Assembly (NCBI GenBank): GCA_035548055.1
Contig: DASZTL010000019.1
Coordinates: forward strand, 1-43,861
Direction of reading: 5' to 3'
Source: DASZTV01 sp035548055
Lineage (GTDB): Bacteria; Actinomycetota; Actinomycetes; JAFAQI01
DNA length: 43,861 bases
Shown here: positions 24,138 to 33,322 of the stretch, one piece after another
Numbering within the stretch: the stretch's first letter is position 1
Layout: each line of letters starts with the position of its first letter
The notes under the pieces: generated by a model
Databases searched by the model: none
What the model saw: the letters and a program-made list of their open reading frames with translations, nothing else
Told to the model about the DNA's origin: nothing
Translations under genes and position numbers: made by a program

Positions 24138-25076
24138 TTGACGTCGACTCCCACCGTCACCGTCACCGTCGCCGTCGTGGTCAAGGACCGCAAGGAATCG
24201 ATCGCGTACTGCCTGGACGGGATCGAACGCCAGGAAGGCGTCGACTTCGACGTGGTCGTTGTCGACAACGAGTCGACCGACGGAACCTACGAGTACCTGC
24301 TCGAGCGAAGCCAACACGCCTCACGGACGATGACGATCCTGCGCGAGCCCGGATCGCTCGGACACATTCGGAACCTGGCGCTCGAGACGGCGACCGGCGC
24401 CGTCGTTGCCTTCACCGACTCCGACTGCGTGCCCCAACCTGGCTGGCTGCGCGCCGGGGTCGACGCCTTTGCAGGCGATGTCGCCGTCGTCCAAGGGCGC
24501 ACCGTGCCCGCTAGCCAGCCGAAGCACTGGGAGGCGACGATCGACATCTCGTCGTTCAGCCACCGCTACGAGACCTGCAACATCTTCTACGACCGCGCGG
24601 CGCTCCTCGGCGTCGGTGGCTTCGGCAAGGCGATCGCCCATCTCGGTGAAGACGTCGTAGCCGGGTGGCGGCTGCGTGCCGCAGGCATGGGAAGCGCGTG
24701 GCAACCCGACGCGGTCGTGGCACACGACGTCTCTTATCCCGGCGTCGGCTGGTGGATCCGACGTGGACTGCGCTACGAGTTCTGGCCCGGGCTCATCCGG
24801 GAGTTCCCGGATGCCCGCCGCGAGCTGATGTTCGCGCGTTACTTCTTGAACAACCGGCAGCCCCGGGTGGCCGTCGCCGTACTCGGGGTGGCATCGGCAG
24901 CAGGCGCGCTGAGCCCATGGCCCCTGCTCGCAACCGCGCCACTAATCTGGCGCTGGCGGCCCGAGGCCCTGTCACGCCGCGCCCTGGACTACTCGATCCG
25001 AGGGCTCGCCTACGAGCTCGCGATGTTCGCCGGGCTGGTGAAGGGATCGGTTCGCGCCCGCCGACTCGTACTTTGA
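24138..25076 (+). CDS. GT2 family glycosyltransferase, membrane-anchored
   Basis: 312 residues. TVTVTVAVVVKDRKESIAYC (nucleotide-binding strand), VVVVDNESTDGT, AFTDSDCVPQPGWL (DSD metal site) and HLGEDVVAGWRLRAAG (catalytic ED) define a GT-A fold. The C-terminal third has one or two membrane segments (VAVAVLGVASAAGALSPWPL). The start is the TTG at 24138, because no ATG or GTG occurs in frame between the upstream stop and the conserved core; GAAGCGGA lies 7 nt before it. It follows the kinase gene by 38 bp and is probably in its transcript. Confidence 0.8.
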   Translation: MTSTPTVTVTVAVVVKDRKESIAYCLDGIERQEGVDFDVVVVDNESTDGTYEYLLERSQHASRTMTILREPGSLGHIRNLALETATGAVVAFTDSDCVPQPGWLRAGVDAFAGDVAVVQGRTVPASQPKHWEATIDISSFSHRYETCNIFYDRAALLGVGGFGKAIAHLGEDVVAGWRLRAAGMGSAWQPDAVVAHDVSYPGVGWWIRRGLRYEFWPGLIREFPDARRELMFARYFLNNRQPRVAVAVLGVASAAGALSPWPLLATAPLIWRWRPEALSRRALDYSIRGLAYELAMFAGLVKGSVRARRLVL

Positions 25077-25130
25077 TCAGCAAGCGGACGGCGGAGCATC
25101 CTGCCGACTGGCAACCAGAAGGGGTGACAC

Positions 25131-25811
25131 ATGGCGCGCAATCGCCTGGCGACACGCGCGCTGGCTGCCGCGAGACGGGTCGACCGGCTCCGGGGTCGAG
25201 CCCGGATCTTCCTGTTCCGCCAGCGGGTGCGTGCGGTTGCGGCCTGGCACGGCGGTCACGTGAGCCTCGACCTTTCGCAGTCGGCCAAGATCGGCCGCGC
25301 GATCATCATCGACGTATGGAACGGCACCTCCAGCCACCTCTCCATCGGTGACCGCACGAACCTCGGTGACGGCGTACGGCTGTCCTTCCGTGGCGGCTCG
25401 CTCGAGATCGGTCCCGACACCGATATCCGCCGATTCGGCAACTACCACGTGGGAGGTGCCATCCGGGTCGGGTCCGGATGCGTGCTGTCAACCGGCATCC
25501 ACGTCCACTGCGCAGACCGGATCGATGTCGGCGACCTCACGATCATCGGCGAGTACTCGACGATTGCGGACTCTCAGCACGTGCGCACCGCGCCGGACGA
25601 ACCGGTGCACCACTCGGTCGCGACCGGCCCGGTCGTCATCGGCCGAAACATCTGGATGGGCGCGCACATCGTGATCGCGAGTGGTGTCACCGTCGGCGAC
25701 TTGGCCTTCGTTGCGGCGGGCGCGGTGGTCACCAAGGACGTCGCGTCCGGTTGGCTGGTCGGCGGTGTCCCGGCGAAGCCGGTGCGCCAGGTTGCTCGAA
25801 ACGAGCCGTAG
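25131..25811 (+). CDS. Hexapeptide-repeat acyltransferase (LbH fold)
   Basis: 226 residues. A left-handed beta-helix is shown by repeated [LIV]-G-x4 units from about residue 50 (AKIGRA, LSIGDR, LEIGPD, IRVGSG, IDVGDL, VVIGRN, VTVGDL). H119 in GIHVHCAD or a nearby His is the probable catalytic base, and the end GWLVGGVPAKPVR is the classical closing of WcaF/Maa-type O-acetyltransferases. It probably acetylates a sugar of the glycan using acetyl-CoA. GAAGGGG 6-12 nt upstream supports the ATG. It abuts the next GT4 gene directly. Confidence 0.85.
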   Translation: MARNRLATRALAAARRVDRLRGRARIFLFRQRVRAVAAWHGGHVSLDLSQSAKIGRAIIIDVWNGTSSHLSIGDRTNLGDGVRLSFRGGSLEIGPDTDIRRFGNYHVGGAIRVGSGCVLSTGIHVHCADRIDVGDLTIIGEYSTIADSQHVRTAPDEPVHHSVATGPVVIGRNIWMGAHIVIASGVTVGDLAFVAAGAVVTKDVASGWLVGGVPAKPVRQVARNEP

Positions 25812-26873
25812 ATGGAGGTGGCTCTCGACCTCACCCCAGCGCTGTCGGGGCTAACCGGCGTCGCTCGCTACACGCTGCGTCTCGCCGCCGAGCTCCCGTA
25901 CGCCGGGATCACGGTCAACGGCTTCGGGATCGGGCGCGGGCCGGGCACCCTGCCGGCTGGGAGCCGCCATCTGCCGATCCCGCTACGAATCGTGCAGTCA
26001 GCCTGGCGCCACGTCGGCATCCCGCGCGCCGAGTGGATCGCCGGTGGCGGCGACCTGGTCCACTCCGTCGACCTGGTCCTGCCACCGACGCGGCGGCCGC
26101 TGGTCGCCACGGTTCATGATGTGGCGGCGCTCGACCGTCCGGACCTGCATCCACCGGCCCAGGTGGCGCAGATGCGGGCGCGACTCGAAGCTCTCGATGC
26201 GGCCACCCTCATCCTCGCCGTCTCCCAGACGACCGCCGACGCACTCGGTCGTCATGGCATTGATCTCGGCCGGGTGGTCGTGACGCCGCTCGCGGCGACT
26301 CCCGTTAGCCGCACGCCGGCTCGCCCCCAGACCCGCCCGCCGTACCTTCTCGCCGTCGGCGAGCTCACCGCCAGGAAGGACTACCCCACTCTCCTGCGCG
26401 CGCTCGCTCAGGAGCCGGCCCGCGAACTTCGGCTGGTCATGGCCGGCCCGCGCGGGTACCGAGCTCAGGAGGTTGCCGACGTCGCGACAGCGGTCGGCGT
26501 CGCGGACCGGATCGAGATGCTCGGACGGGTGTCCGACGCCGAGGTCGCGGCCCTCTACCGCGGCGCTACTGCCCTGTGCCTCACGAGTGTGATCGAAGGG
26601 TTCGGCCTGCCGCTGGTCGAGGCGATGGCGTTCGGCCTGCCGATCGTCGCGAGCGACATCGCCGTCACCCACGAAGTCGCGGGTGACGCCGCGATTTACG
26701 CGCCGGTGGGCGACGCCGAGGCCTTCGCCGCCGCGCTGCACCGAGTGGTCACGGACGACGAGCTGCGATCGACGCTGAAACGCAACGCCGCGCGTCGCAG
26801 CCAGCAGTTCAGTTGGACGCGCACCGCCGAGCTCACGGCAGCGGCGTACCGGAAGGCGGCGTCGTGCGACTAG
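25812..26873 (+). CDS. GT4 family glycosyltransferase
   Basis: 353 residues; the ATG follows the acyltransferase stop with no gap. EVALDLTPALSGLTGVARYT (acceptor loop), PLVATVHDVAAL, ILAVSQTTADAL, YLLAVGELTARKDYP and EGFGLPLVEAMAFGLPIVASD (EX7E complete) are GT4 features. It resembles the next gene and the one at 20081; the three may add related sugars in sequence (inference). Confidence 0.88.
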   Translation: MEVALDLTPALSGLTGVARYTLRLAAELPYAGITVNGFGIGRGPGTLPAGSRHLPIPLRIVQSAWRHVGIPRAEWIAGGGDLVHSVDLVLPPTRRPLVATVHDVAALDRPDLHPPAQVAQMRARLEALDAATLILAVSQTTADALGRHGIDLGRVVVTPLAATPVSRTPARPQTRPPYLLAVGELTARKDYPTLLRALAQEPARELRLVMAGPRGYRAQEVADVATAVGVADRIEMLGRVSDAEVAALYRGATALCLTSVIEGFGLPLVEAMAFGLPIVASDIAVTHEVAGDAAIYAPVGDAEAFAAALHRVVTDDELRSTLKRNAARRSQQFSWTRTAELTAAAYRKAASCD

Positions 26874-27910
26874 CGCTCGACGGCCGTTCGTTGCAACGGA
26901 CCCCGCTCGGCGGCGTCGGGCGGGCAACCGCGCACGTGCTGCCTTTCCTCACCAACCAGGTCGACATCGAGCTCCTCACGGCGCGCGAGCAGCCACCAGC
27001 GGAGGTGGGATTGCCGGAGCACCCGCTCGCGACGCCCTGGCCCGGCGTTGCAACGGGTTGGCTGCAATGGTCCGCGCCGCGATGGTTGCGGGGCTTCGGC
27101 GGCATCTTCCATTGCCCCTGGTACGCATTGCCGTTTGTTCAGCCGGTGCCCATGGTGGTGACCTTGCACGACCTGACCTTCGAGCGTCACCCGGAGTGGT
27201 TCGCGCGGGGGCGACGACGCTCCTACGCGACACAGGCTCGCTGGGCAGCCCGCACGGCACGCGCTGTGATCACGGTCTCGCATTTCGTTGCTGACGACAT
27301 CATGGCGACGTACGGCGTGCCCGCGAGCCGGATCTTCATCGCTTGCCATGCCGTCGACGAGGTGTTCCGTGCGGACCGCGACGCCACCGCGGTCCGTGAG
27401 CGGCTGGGCATCCGAAACCCATATGTCGCGGCCGTGGGCGGGAACCCGCGGCGTCGGCTCGACGTCGCGCTCGATGCCTGGCGTGCCGTCCGGCGGGACC
27501 ACGCCCTCGATCTCGTCGTCGTCGGGACCGACGACTTGCCGGATGAACCTGGGGTCTACGGCGGTCGGCTCAGCGACGAGGATTGGGCGGATCTGCTCGC
27601 GGGAGCCCGCGCCCTCGTGTACCCGACGGCCTACGAAGGCTTCGGCCTGCCCGCGCTTGAAGCCGCGGCGAGCGGGACGCCGGTCATCTGCGCACGGGTG
27701 GGGTCGCTACCGGAAGTCCTCGGCGGCGCGGCGCTGTGGTGCGACGACCTGACCGCTGCGGCGTTCGCCGCGGAGCTTCGGCGGCTGCTCGCCGACGACG
27801 CTCTCGCTCGCGATGTGCGGGCGGCAGGAATCGAGCGGGCGATGACCGGACCGTCGTGGCGCGCCTCCGCCGAGCAGCACCTCGCCGCCTACTCGCTGGC
27901 CTGTCAGTGA
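26864..27910 (+). CDS. GT4 family glycosyltransferase
   Basis: 348 residues. GTG 26864 overlaps the previous gene by 10 nt and has GGAAGGCG just upstream, within the previous coding end. RLALDGRSLQRTPLGGVGRAT, HCPWYALP, VVTLHDLTFERHPEWF, VITVSHFVADD and EGFGLPALEAAASGTPVICA (EX7E) are GT4 motifs. It is the last gene of the unit that begins at 22726. It converges with the next GT4 gene with a gap of 3 bp. Confidence 0.88.
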   Translation: MRLALDGRSLQRTPLGGVGRATAHVLPFLTNQVDIELLTAREQPPAEVGLPEHPLATPWPGVATGWLQWSAPRWLRGFGGIFHCPWYALPFVQPVPMVVTLHDLTFERHPEWFARGRRRSYATQARWAARTARAVITVSHFVADDIMATYGVPASRIFIACHAVDEVFRADRDATAVRERLGIRNPYVAAVGGNPRRRLDVALDAWRAVRRDHALDLVVVGTDDLPDEPGVYGGRLSDEDWADLLAGARALVYPTAYEGFGLPALEAAASGTPVICARVGSLPEVLGGAALWCDDLTAAAFAAELRRLLADDALARDVRAAGIERAMTGPSWRASAEQHLAAYSLACQ

Positions 27911-27913
27911 CGG

Positions 27914-29020
27914 TCAACGCGAGACCGGTGAGTCCTCCGCGATGATCCCCCAGTTCGAGGTCCACGCTTGCAGCCGTTCCCGAAACCGCTCTTCGGAGAA
28001 GCGTTGGGCACTGCGCTGGCAGGCCTGCGGATCCATTCCGATCGCGGCGCGAATGCCGGCGGCGAGCTCGCCAACGTCCACCGACTCGGTCAGGATTCCC
28101 GAGACACCATCCATCACCGTCTCGCGGGCGCCGCCCTGTCGAATCGCAACGACCGGAGTGCCGGCGGCCTGCGCCTCGACCGGGACGATGCCGAAGTCCT
28201 CGACGGCCGGAAAGACAAGAACCGCGGCCCGTTGGTACAACTGACGAAGCTCGTCATCGGTGGGTCGCTCGATCAGGTCGACCTGAACCTTCATCGCAGC
28301 CGCGACGGCAGCGATCCGGTCTCGCTCCGGCCCACCGCCGGCGATTTTCACCGGCAAGCCGGCTTGGGCGCCCGCTTCCACCACGAGGTGGAGGTTCTTG
28401 TACCCGATCCATCGGCCGACCCCCAGAACGTATTCCCGAGAACCCGCCCGGTCCGCCCCCGCCGCGAAGTACCCGACCCGAACCGGCGGATTGATGACGA
28501 TCGCCTCGCGGTTCCAGAACCGGGCAATCCGCGCGGCCACCTCCTCACTGTTTGCTGCGTAGCTCGTCACTCGGGCTGCGGCGGCGCGGTCGACCCACTG
28601 GAGCGGGCGGCCTGCAAGTCGCGCCGCGCGGCTCGCGCCTCGCGGGTCGATCTCGGGAGTCCAGACGTAGCGCGCCGGTGCGTGGACGTAGGTCAGATGC
28701 GGTCCGTCGACGGTGAGCCGGTTGGAATGAGCAAACGCGTGATGCGACGACAGGACGGCGTCGTATTTGCCAACTCCCATCACGCGCCACGCCATCGGCA
28801 TCAACGGAAGAGCGATACCGAGGCGTTCTCGGAAGAACGCGCGGTCCAGCATCGTTGTGCGCAGTGCCCGGCCATCGAGATCCAACTGCAGTTCGGGTTC
28901 GCGGCAAAGTGCATACAGGTCAGCCTTCGGAAAGACCTTGGCCATCGCCTCGAAGGTCCGCTCCGACCCGGTCCGTTCGTGAAACCACTCATGGACGAGG
29001 GCTAGTCGTTGCGCCACCAC
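27914..29020 (-). CDS. GT4 family glycosyltransferase
   Basis: 368 residues. RLALVHEWFHERTGSERTFEAMAKVFPKADLYAL is the N-terminal start typical of a GT4 branch common in exopolysaccharide clusters. HLTYVHAPARYVW, VINPPV, VLGVGRWIGYKN and EDFGIVPVEAQAAGTPVVA (EX7E) follow. GTG 29020 is directly followed by a second GTG (29017). AAGGGCAGGC lies just upstream as a ribosome site. It is divergent from the GT2-GT4 fusion gene across 43 bp that hold a palindrome. Confidence 0.85.
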   Translation of the reverse strand: MVAQRLALVHEWFHERTGSERTFEAMAKVFPKADLYALCREPELQLDLDGRALRTTMLDRAFFRERLGIALPLMPMAWRVMGVGKYDAVLSSHHAFAHSNRLTVDGPHLTYVHAPARYVWTPEIDPRGASRAARLAGRPLQWVDRAAAARVTSYAANSEEVAARIARFWNREAIVINPPVRVGYFAAGADRAGSREYVLGVGRWIGYKNLHLVVEAGAQAGLPVKIAGGGPERDRIAAVAAAMKVQVDLIERPTDDELRQLYQRAAVLVFPAVEDFGIVPVEAQAAGTPVVAIRQGGARETVMDGVSGILTESVDVGELAAGIRAAIGMDPQACQRSAQRFSEERFRERLQAWTSNWGIIAEDSPVSR

Positions 29021-29043
29021 GCCTGCCCTTCGGGTCGACCGCG

Positions 29044-29058
29044 CTAGGCGTAGCCTAG
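29044..29058. promoter_or_regulatory. Palindrome CTAGGCGTAGCCTAG with -10 of the GT2-GT4 gene
   Basis: A 15-bp palindrome (6-bp arms, 3-bp centre) contains TAGCCT (29051-29056), which ends 7 nt before GTG 29064, and on the other strand TAGGCT, which could serve the divergent GT4 gene. It could be a two-way promoter or operator. Confidence 0.45.
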
Positions 29059-29063
29059 GTCAG

Positions 29064-31193
29064 GTGGTGCCGCGGTCGCGTCGGTCCGCGAGTGCCGCCC
29101 TCGGGATCTCGATCCTCAACTGGAACAACCCGGTCGACACCGTGCGTTGCCTGACGGCGCTGCACGACGCCGGTGCGTTCGACACCTGTTTCGTCGTGGT
29201 CATCGACAACGGCTCCACCGACGACTCGGTCCCGGTGCTCGAACGGTGGATCGCCGACAACCGGGTGCCGGCCAACGGCCGATGCCGACTCGTCGCGCTC
29301 GACACCAACACCGGGTACGGCGCAGGCAACAACGTGGGGTTGCGCCTGATCGCGGCCGAAGGGCTCGAGTGGGCGTGGGTCCTCAACAACGACACCCGCG
29401 TGTCCGCTGCGTCGTTCTCCCGGCTGATGGATCTGCTGTCCGCAGGAGTGGAAGACGCAGACGCGATCGGGGTCCGCATCCACCTGGACGGCACGCCCGC
29501 GGACCGCGATGTGGTCGGCGGCGGCTGGACCAGACGGAGCGGCGCGCGCGTGCGGGCACTTCGTGCCGGCGAGCATCCCGACGTCGCCGGCCACCCTGGC
29601 GTCTGCTTCCCCGGGCTGGACTTCGTCAGCGGCGCCGCAATGGTGATCCGCGTCGATGTACTCCGAAAGATCGGGCTGCTCCCCGAGGACCACTTTCTGT
29701 TCTGGGAGGAGGTTGAGATCGGCGATCGGCTGCGCGCGGCGGGCGCCCGGATCGGCGTGACGCCGAGCGTCATCGTCGAGCACGTGTCCGGCGCGACGTC
29801 CGGCGTGCACGACCGGAGTCGCAAGTCCACCACCGCGTTGTACTACGCAACCCGGGCGGCGATCCTCACGACGCGAAAGCACCGCCGCACCCGACTTCCG
29901 CTGGTCGTCTCCGCCCGACTGGCGAACGCCCTCGCCGTCGCGGCGCGACAACGCGACGTCAGGGCCGGCATTGCCTGCCTCCGCGGACTCGTCAGCGGCC
30001 TCACCACGACGCCCCGCCCCGCGCCCCGGCTACACGAGCTGCCCGCGGGTGCCGACCCGCTCGAGCTCACTGTCCTGCACGTCGATCACTCGGGCGACCC
30101 AGGTGGCGGGCAGCTCGGACTGCTTCGCTATCTGCAGCAGCCGAGCGGACAAAACCGGCGCGCCCTGTTCCTGAGCGGCGGTCCGGTCGCGACCCAGCTC
30201 GCACGCGCCGGGCTGGCCGAGCTCAGCGCGCTCGACTCGGCCTCGCTCGGCCGACTCGTGACCCGGCGCGGCACGCTACGACGCGAGGTCGACGCGTTCG
30301 GCGCGGATCTTGTCGTCGCCAATAGCTTCCGCGCCGCGGTGGCGCTCGCCATCGCCGGCGTGCACACCGTCTACTACGCGCGGCAAGACATGCGGTTCCG
30401 AAGTCTCGGACCAATCGCGGGCACTATCGGCTACCTTGCTGTGCTCCCGCGGTCTGCCGCATACATCGCGAACAGCCAGTGGACGCTCAGCACCTTGCCG
30501 AAGCTGTTACGTCGCCGCCGGCCGACCGCGACTGCCTACCCGGTGAGCGGCCTCGCCGATTTGACCGACGTCGCCGACCACCGCGAGCCCGCGCGCCTCA
30601 TCCGACTGCTGTGGCTTGGACGAATCGTGCCGTGGAAGGGCCTCGACGTCCTTCTCGCCACGATCGCAAACCTCGAGGCAACCGGCCGAATGCCGGCCGC
30701 GCGGCTGACCGTAGCGGGCGCACCTCTACACCACGGCCCACGTCACCAGGCCAAGGTGGCACGACTCGCAGCTCGGCTGACTACCCCAGTCGAGCTGCTC
30801 GGCCATGTCGAGGACATCCCGAACCTGCTCACGGCCCACGACGTACTTATCCATACGTCGGTGCGTCCGGAGCCGTTTGGCCAAGTCATCCTGCAGGGCA
30901 TGGCGGCAGGTATGACAGTGATCGCCACCCGCGAGGGGGGGCCTCAGGATCTGATCGACGATGGCGTGACAGGTCTGCTCGTCCCACCGAGGGACCGAAA
31001 ACGCCTCGGCGACGTACTCGTCCGGACGGCGACTGACGACGCGCTACGTGCAAGACTTTCGGCCAACGCACGCGACCGCGCGTTGACAGTCGGTGATGCC
31101 GCGATGGCACAGGCGTACGACGAGGCGTTGCGCACAATCCACAACGCGCTTCGCTTGCGGCTGTGCCGGCGTTACAACGTCGACCCCACATGA
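29064..31193 (+). CDS. Bifunctional GT2-GT4 glycosyltransferase fusion
   Basis: 709 residues, two enzymes in one chain. Residues about 12-290 are a rhamnosyltransferase-like GT2 (SILNWNNPVDTVRCL, VIDNGSTDDS, WVLNNDTRV, FLFWEEVEIGDRLRAAG). After a linker, residues about 335-700 are a GT4 (VLHVDHSGDPGGGQL, LVVANSFRAAVAL, IRLLWLGRIVPWKGLDVL, RPEPFGQVILQGMAAGMTVIATREGGPQDLI). In the GT4 half the second Glu of EX7E is Gln (EPFGQVILQ), so its activity may be altered. The two halves probably add successive sugars. GTG 29064 is leaderless with TAGCCT; GTG 29067 is an alternative. Confidence 0.85.
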   Translation: MVPRSRRSASAALGISILNWNNPVDTVRCLTALHDAGAFDTCFVVVIDNGSTDDSVPVLERWIADNRVPANGRCRLVALDTNTGYGAGNNVGLRLIAAEGLEWAWVLNNDTRVSAASFSRLMDLLSAGVEDADAIGVRIHLDGTPADRDVVGGGWTRRSGARVRALRAGEHPDVAGHPGVCFPGLDFVSGAAMVIRVDVLRKIGLLPEDHFLFWEEVEIGDRLRAAGARIGVTPSVIVEHVSGATSGVHDRSRKSTTALYYATRAAILTTRKHRRTRLPLVVSARLANALAVAARQRDVRAGIACLRGLVSGLTTTPRPAPRLHELPAGADPLELTVLHVDHSGDPGGGQLGLLRYLQQPSGQNRRALFLSGGPVATQLARAGLAELSALDSASLGRLVTRRGTLRREVDAFGADLVVANSFRAAVALAIAGVHTVYYARQDMRFRSLGPIAGTIGYLAVLPRSAAYIANSQWTLSTLPKLLRRRRPTATAYPVSGLADLTDVADHREPARLIRLLWLGRIVPWKGLDVLLATIANLEATGRMPAARLTVAGAPLHHGPRHQAKVARLAARLTTPVELLGHVEDIPNLLTAHDVLIHTSVRPEPFGQVILQGMAAGMTVIATREGGPQDLIDDGVTGLLVPPRDRKRLGDVLVRTATDDALRARLSANARDRALTVGDAAMAQAYDEALRTIHNALRLRLCRRYNVDPT

Positions 31194-31209
31194 CCTTGGG
31201 AGGGCGGCA

Positions 31210-32115
31210 GTGAATCACACAGTGCTGCGGCGCAACGCGATGGTGCTGGCGATGCGTGCCTATCCATTCAAGAGCGGACTCGGCCGGATCGCGAACCACC
31301 GACTCACCCGCCGAATCTTCGGATCGGCCCCACCGGGTCACGACCGGGACACAACGGTCGTCCGCACCCGTGCAGGTGCCCGTCTCGTCGTTCAGCCGAA
31401 CGACTACGGCGGGCGGACACTCGCACTATTCGGCGAATACGACCCAAAGGTGACCTACGTCTTCGATCGGCTGCTCAGGGCTGGCGACAACGTGCTCGAC
31501 ATCGGCGCCAACCACGGCGCCGTGACGCTGCACTGCGCGGCTCGGCTCAATGGATCCGGCGCCGTCCACGCGGTAGAGCCGCAGCCTGAACTCGTCGAAC
31601 AGATTCGCCGCTCGGTTCAACTCAGTGGGTACTCGGGAGTGACGGTTCACGAGGTGGCAGTGTCGGACACATCCGGTCAGTCGACGCTAAGCATCCCGGC
31701 CGGCCACACCGGAGCCGCCTCCATCGCGCACGGGCTCAACGGCGGTGACGGCTGCCATCGCACCATCCGGACTATTCGCACGGCGGACTTCCTCACACAG
31801 GTCGGCGTCGCGCACTGGCGACTTTGGAAGATCGACGTCGAGGGGCATGAGGCCGCCGTGATCCGGGGGGCTTTCGACTACCTGCGCGACGTCGACCAGC
31901 CGGACGTGATCGTCTTCGAAGAGCACGGTCGACCGGTCACCCAGACGGAGACCGCGCAGTTGTTGACCGATCTGGGCTATCGGATCTTCGCGCTCCCCCG
32001 GGCGCTGGTGCGAGTCCGGCTCGAGCAGGTCGACCGCTGCGTGAGTCGGGACTACGTGGCAGTGAGCAACGCCCGGTTCGACGAGGTCAGCCAGCGCCTC
32101 CGAATCGCAGGCTGA
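31210..32115 (+). CDS. FkbM family methyltransferase
   Basis: 301 residues from GTG 31210 with GGGAGGG 6 nt upstream. VLDIGANHGAVTLHCAARL (SAM loop), HAVEPQPELVEQIRRSV, RTADFLTQ and LWKIDVEGHEAAVIRGA are the FkbM hallmarks; the family O-methylates sugars and other metabolites. It is 16 bp behind the GT2-GT4 gene and probably co-transcribed. An upstream in-frame extension to 31093 overlaps that gene and is not favoured. The 3' end overlaps the convergent methyltransferase gene by 29 bp. Confidence 0.88.
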   Translation: MNHTVLRRNAMVLAMRAYPFKSGLGRIANHRLTRRIFGSAPPGHDRDTTVVRTRAGARLVVQPNDYGGRTLALFGEYDPKVTYVFDRLLRAGDNVLDIGANHGAVTLHCAARLNGSGAVHAVEPQPELVEQIRRSVQLSGYSGVTVHEVAVSDTSGQSTLSIPAGHTGAASIAHGLNGGDGCHRTIRTIRTADFLTQVGVAHWRLWKIDVEGHEAAVIRGAFDYLRDVDQPDVIVFEEHGRPVTQTETAQLLTDLGYRIFALPRALVRVRLEQVDRCVSRDYVAVSNARFDEVSQRLRIAG

Positions 32116-33295
32116 CCGCTCGCCTCGGCCGATCAGTGGTCGTCTCCAAGGCGTCGACCTCGTTCTCATCCCGAGGGGGAAGGTCTTCCTCCCGGCCCTT
32201 GGTTCCCAGCACCACCACGACGCTGGCGAATCGCCGGAGCACCCGAACTCGCGTCGCGAGTCGATCTTCCCGGCGCGCCAGCCGGTAGCACCGCTCGGCA
32301 CTTGGCAGCCGGCCGAGCCGCGACAGCGCCATCATCAGATAGCGCGCAGACGTCCCCCGCCAAAGCAGGTCACCTCGGTCGAACGCCGACACCGGCTGCA
32401 ATCGCTCGGCATCCAGCGGTCGGCACCGGACGCCCGGATCGGTCTTCCCGAAGATCGCGACTCCTGGGCCATAGAGCGGCGACCGGTAGGGATCCACCGA
32501 GGCAAAACGCCCACCGATCGCCAACACGCGACTCACCTCCGGCATCGCCATCTCGGTGTGCATGTGGTGCAGGCTGGCCGGCGAAAAGACGACATCGATG
32601 GCATCCGTTGCCAACGGCAGCTCCTCGCCGAGCCCAAGAACAAGCCCGACCCGATCCGCGAGCCCCGCACCCTCGGCGACCGCGCGGCACAGCTGCAGTT
32701 CGGCGAGAACCGGAGACACCGCGATCAGCCGGGCGGCGCCGGCTGCAAGCAGGGTGAGGCCGTGCAGCCCGTTGCCACCGAGCTGGACGACGAGCGTGCC
32801 AGCAAGCGGCGCAAGATGGCGCATCGCCGACTCGAGCGCCGTGATCTCGGACGTGTTACCGACCCACCGCCACCAGGGGTCGGGGAATGACGACCGTTCC
32901 GCTTCGGAGAGGTCGCCGAGGGCGAGGAGGTGAGCGATCGCCTCGTCGACCACCTGCTGCGGCGCACCAGCTGCGGGTTGCTCGGTGTAATGGGCCTGCT
33001 CGGCGTAGGCCTCGTCGAAGGGTGGTCGGCTCAGATCGCAGGCGGGTCCCTGCCCATCGGGAGTTAGCCGCTCGGGCCGCATCAGGACGGGGACACCGTC
33101 GACTACCGGATAGGCCGACTCACCCGACCGCGTGACCAGCACGTCGACGGGCTCGACATCTGCGAACACCGCGCCCGCCGACGGACGAGGCTCACCCTGC
33201 CAGCGATCCTTCAAATCAGCTCTGCCGCACCGCACGAGTGGCTCTTGGGTCGCCGGGCACCGTAGGTACTCGTCGAACCACTGCGAGATCGGCAC
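32087..33295 (-). CDS. SAM methyltransferase-like protein with degenerate Trm112-type N-terminus
   Basis: 402 residues. The N-terminus YLRCPATQEPLV...YPVVDGVPVLMRPE resembles a Trm112/zinc-ribbon head, but the usual CPxC is reduced to a single Cys, so zinc binding is doubtful. The middle (about 165-270) has LVVQLGGNGLHGLTLLAAGA, an atypical SAM loop, and VVFSPASLHHMHTEMAMPEVSRVLAIGGRFASVDPY of methyltransferase type 11. The end is Arg-rich. The substrate is unknown. GTG 33295 is leaderless with TACGCT at 6 nt. Confidence 0.75.
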   Translation of the reverse strand: MPISQWFDEYLRCPATQEPLVRCGRADLKDRWQGEPRPSAGAVFADVEPVDVLVTRSGESAYPVVDGVPVLMRPERLTPDGQGPACDLSRPPFDEAYAEQAHYTEQPAAGAPQQVVDEAIAHLLALGDLSEAERSSFPDPWWRWVGNTSEITALESAMRHLAPLAGTLVVQLGGNGLHGLTLLAAGAARLIAVSPVLAELQLCRAVAEGAGLADRVGLVLGLGEELPLATDAIDVVFSPASLHHMHTEMAMPEVSRVLAIGGRFASVDPYRSPLYGPGVAIFGKTDPGVRCRPLDAERLQPVSAFDRGDLLWRGTSARYLMMALSRLGRLPSAERCYRLARREDRLATRVRVLRRFASVVVVLGTKGREEDLPPRDENEVDALETTTDRPRRAVSLRFGGAG

Positions 33296-33301
33296 CTCGC
33301 C

Positions 33302-33307
33302 AGCGTA
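33302..33307 (-). promoter_or_regulatory. Candidate -10 TACGCT, leaderless methyltransferase gene
   Basis: TACGCT on the minus strand ends 6 nt before GTG 33295, inside the 27-bp gap after the upstream GT4 gene. Confidence 0.5.
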
Positions 33308-33322
33308 GTGAGGACAAGCTCG

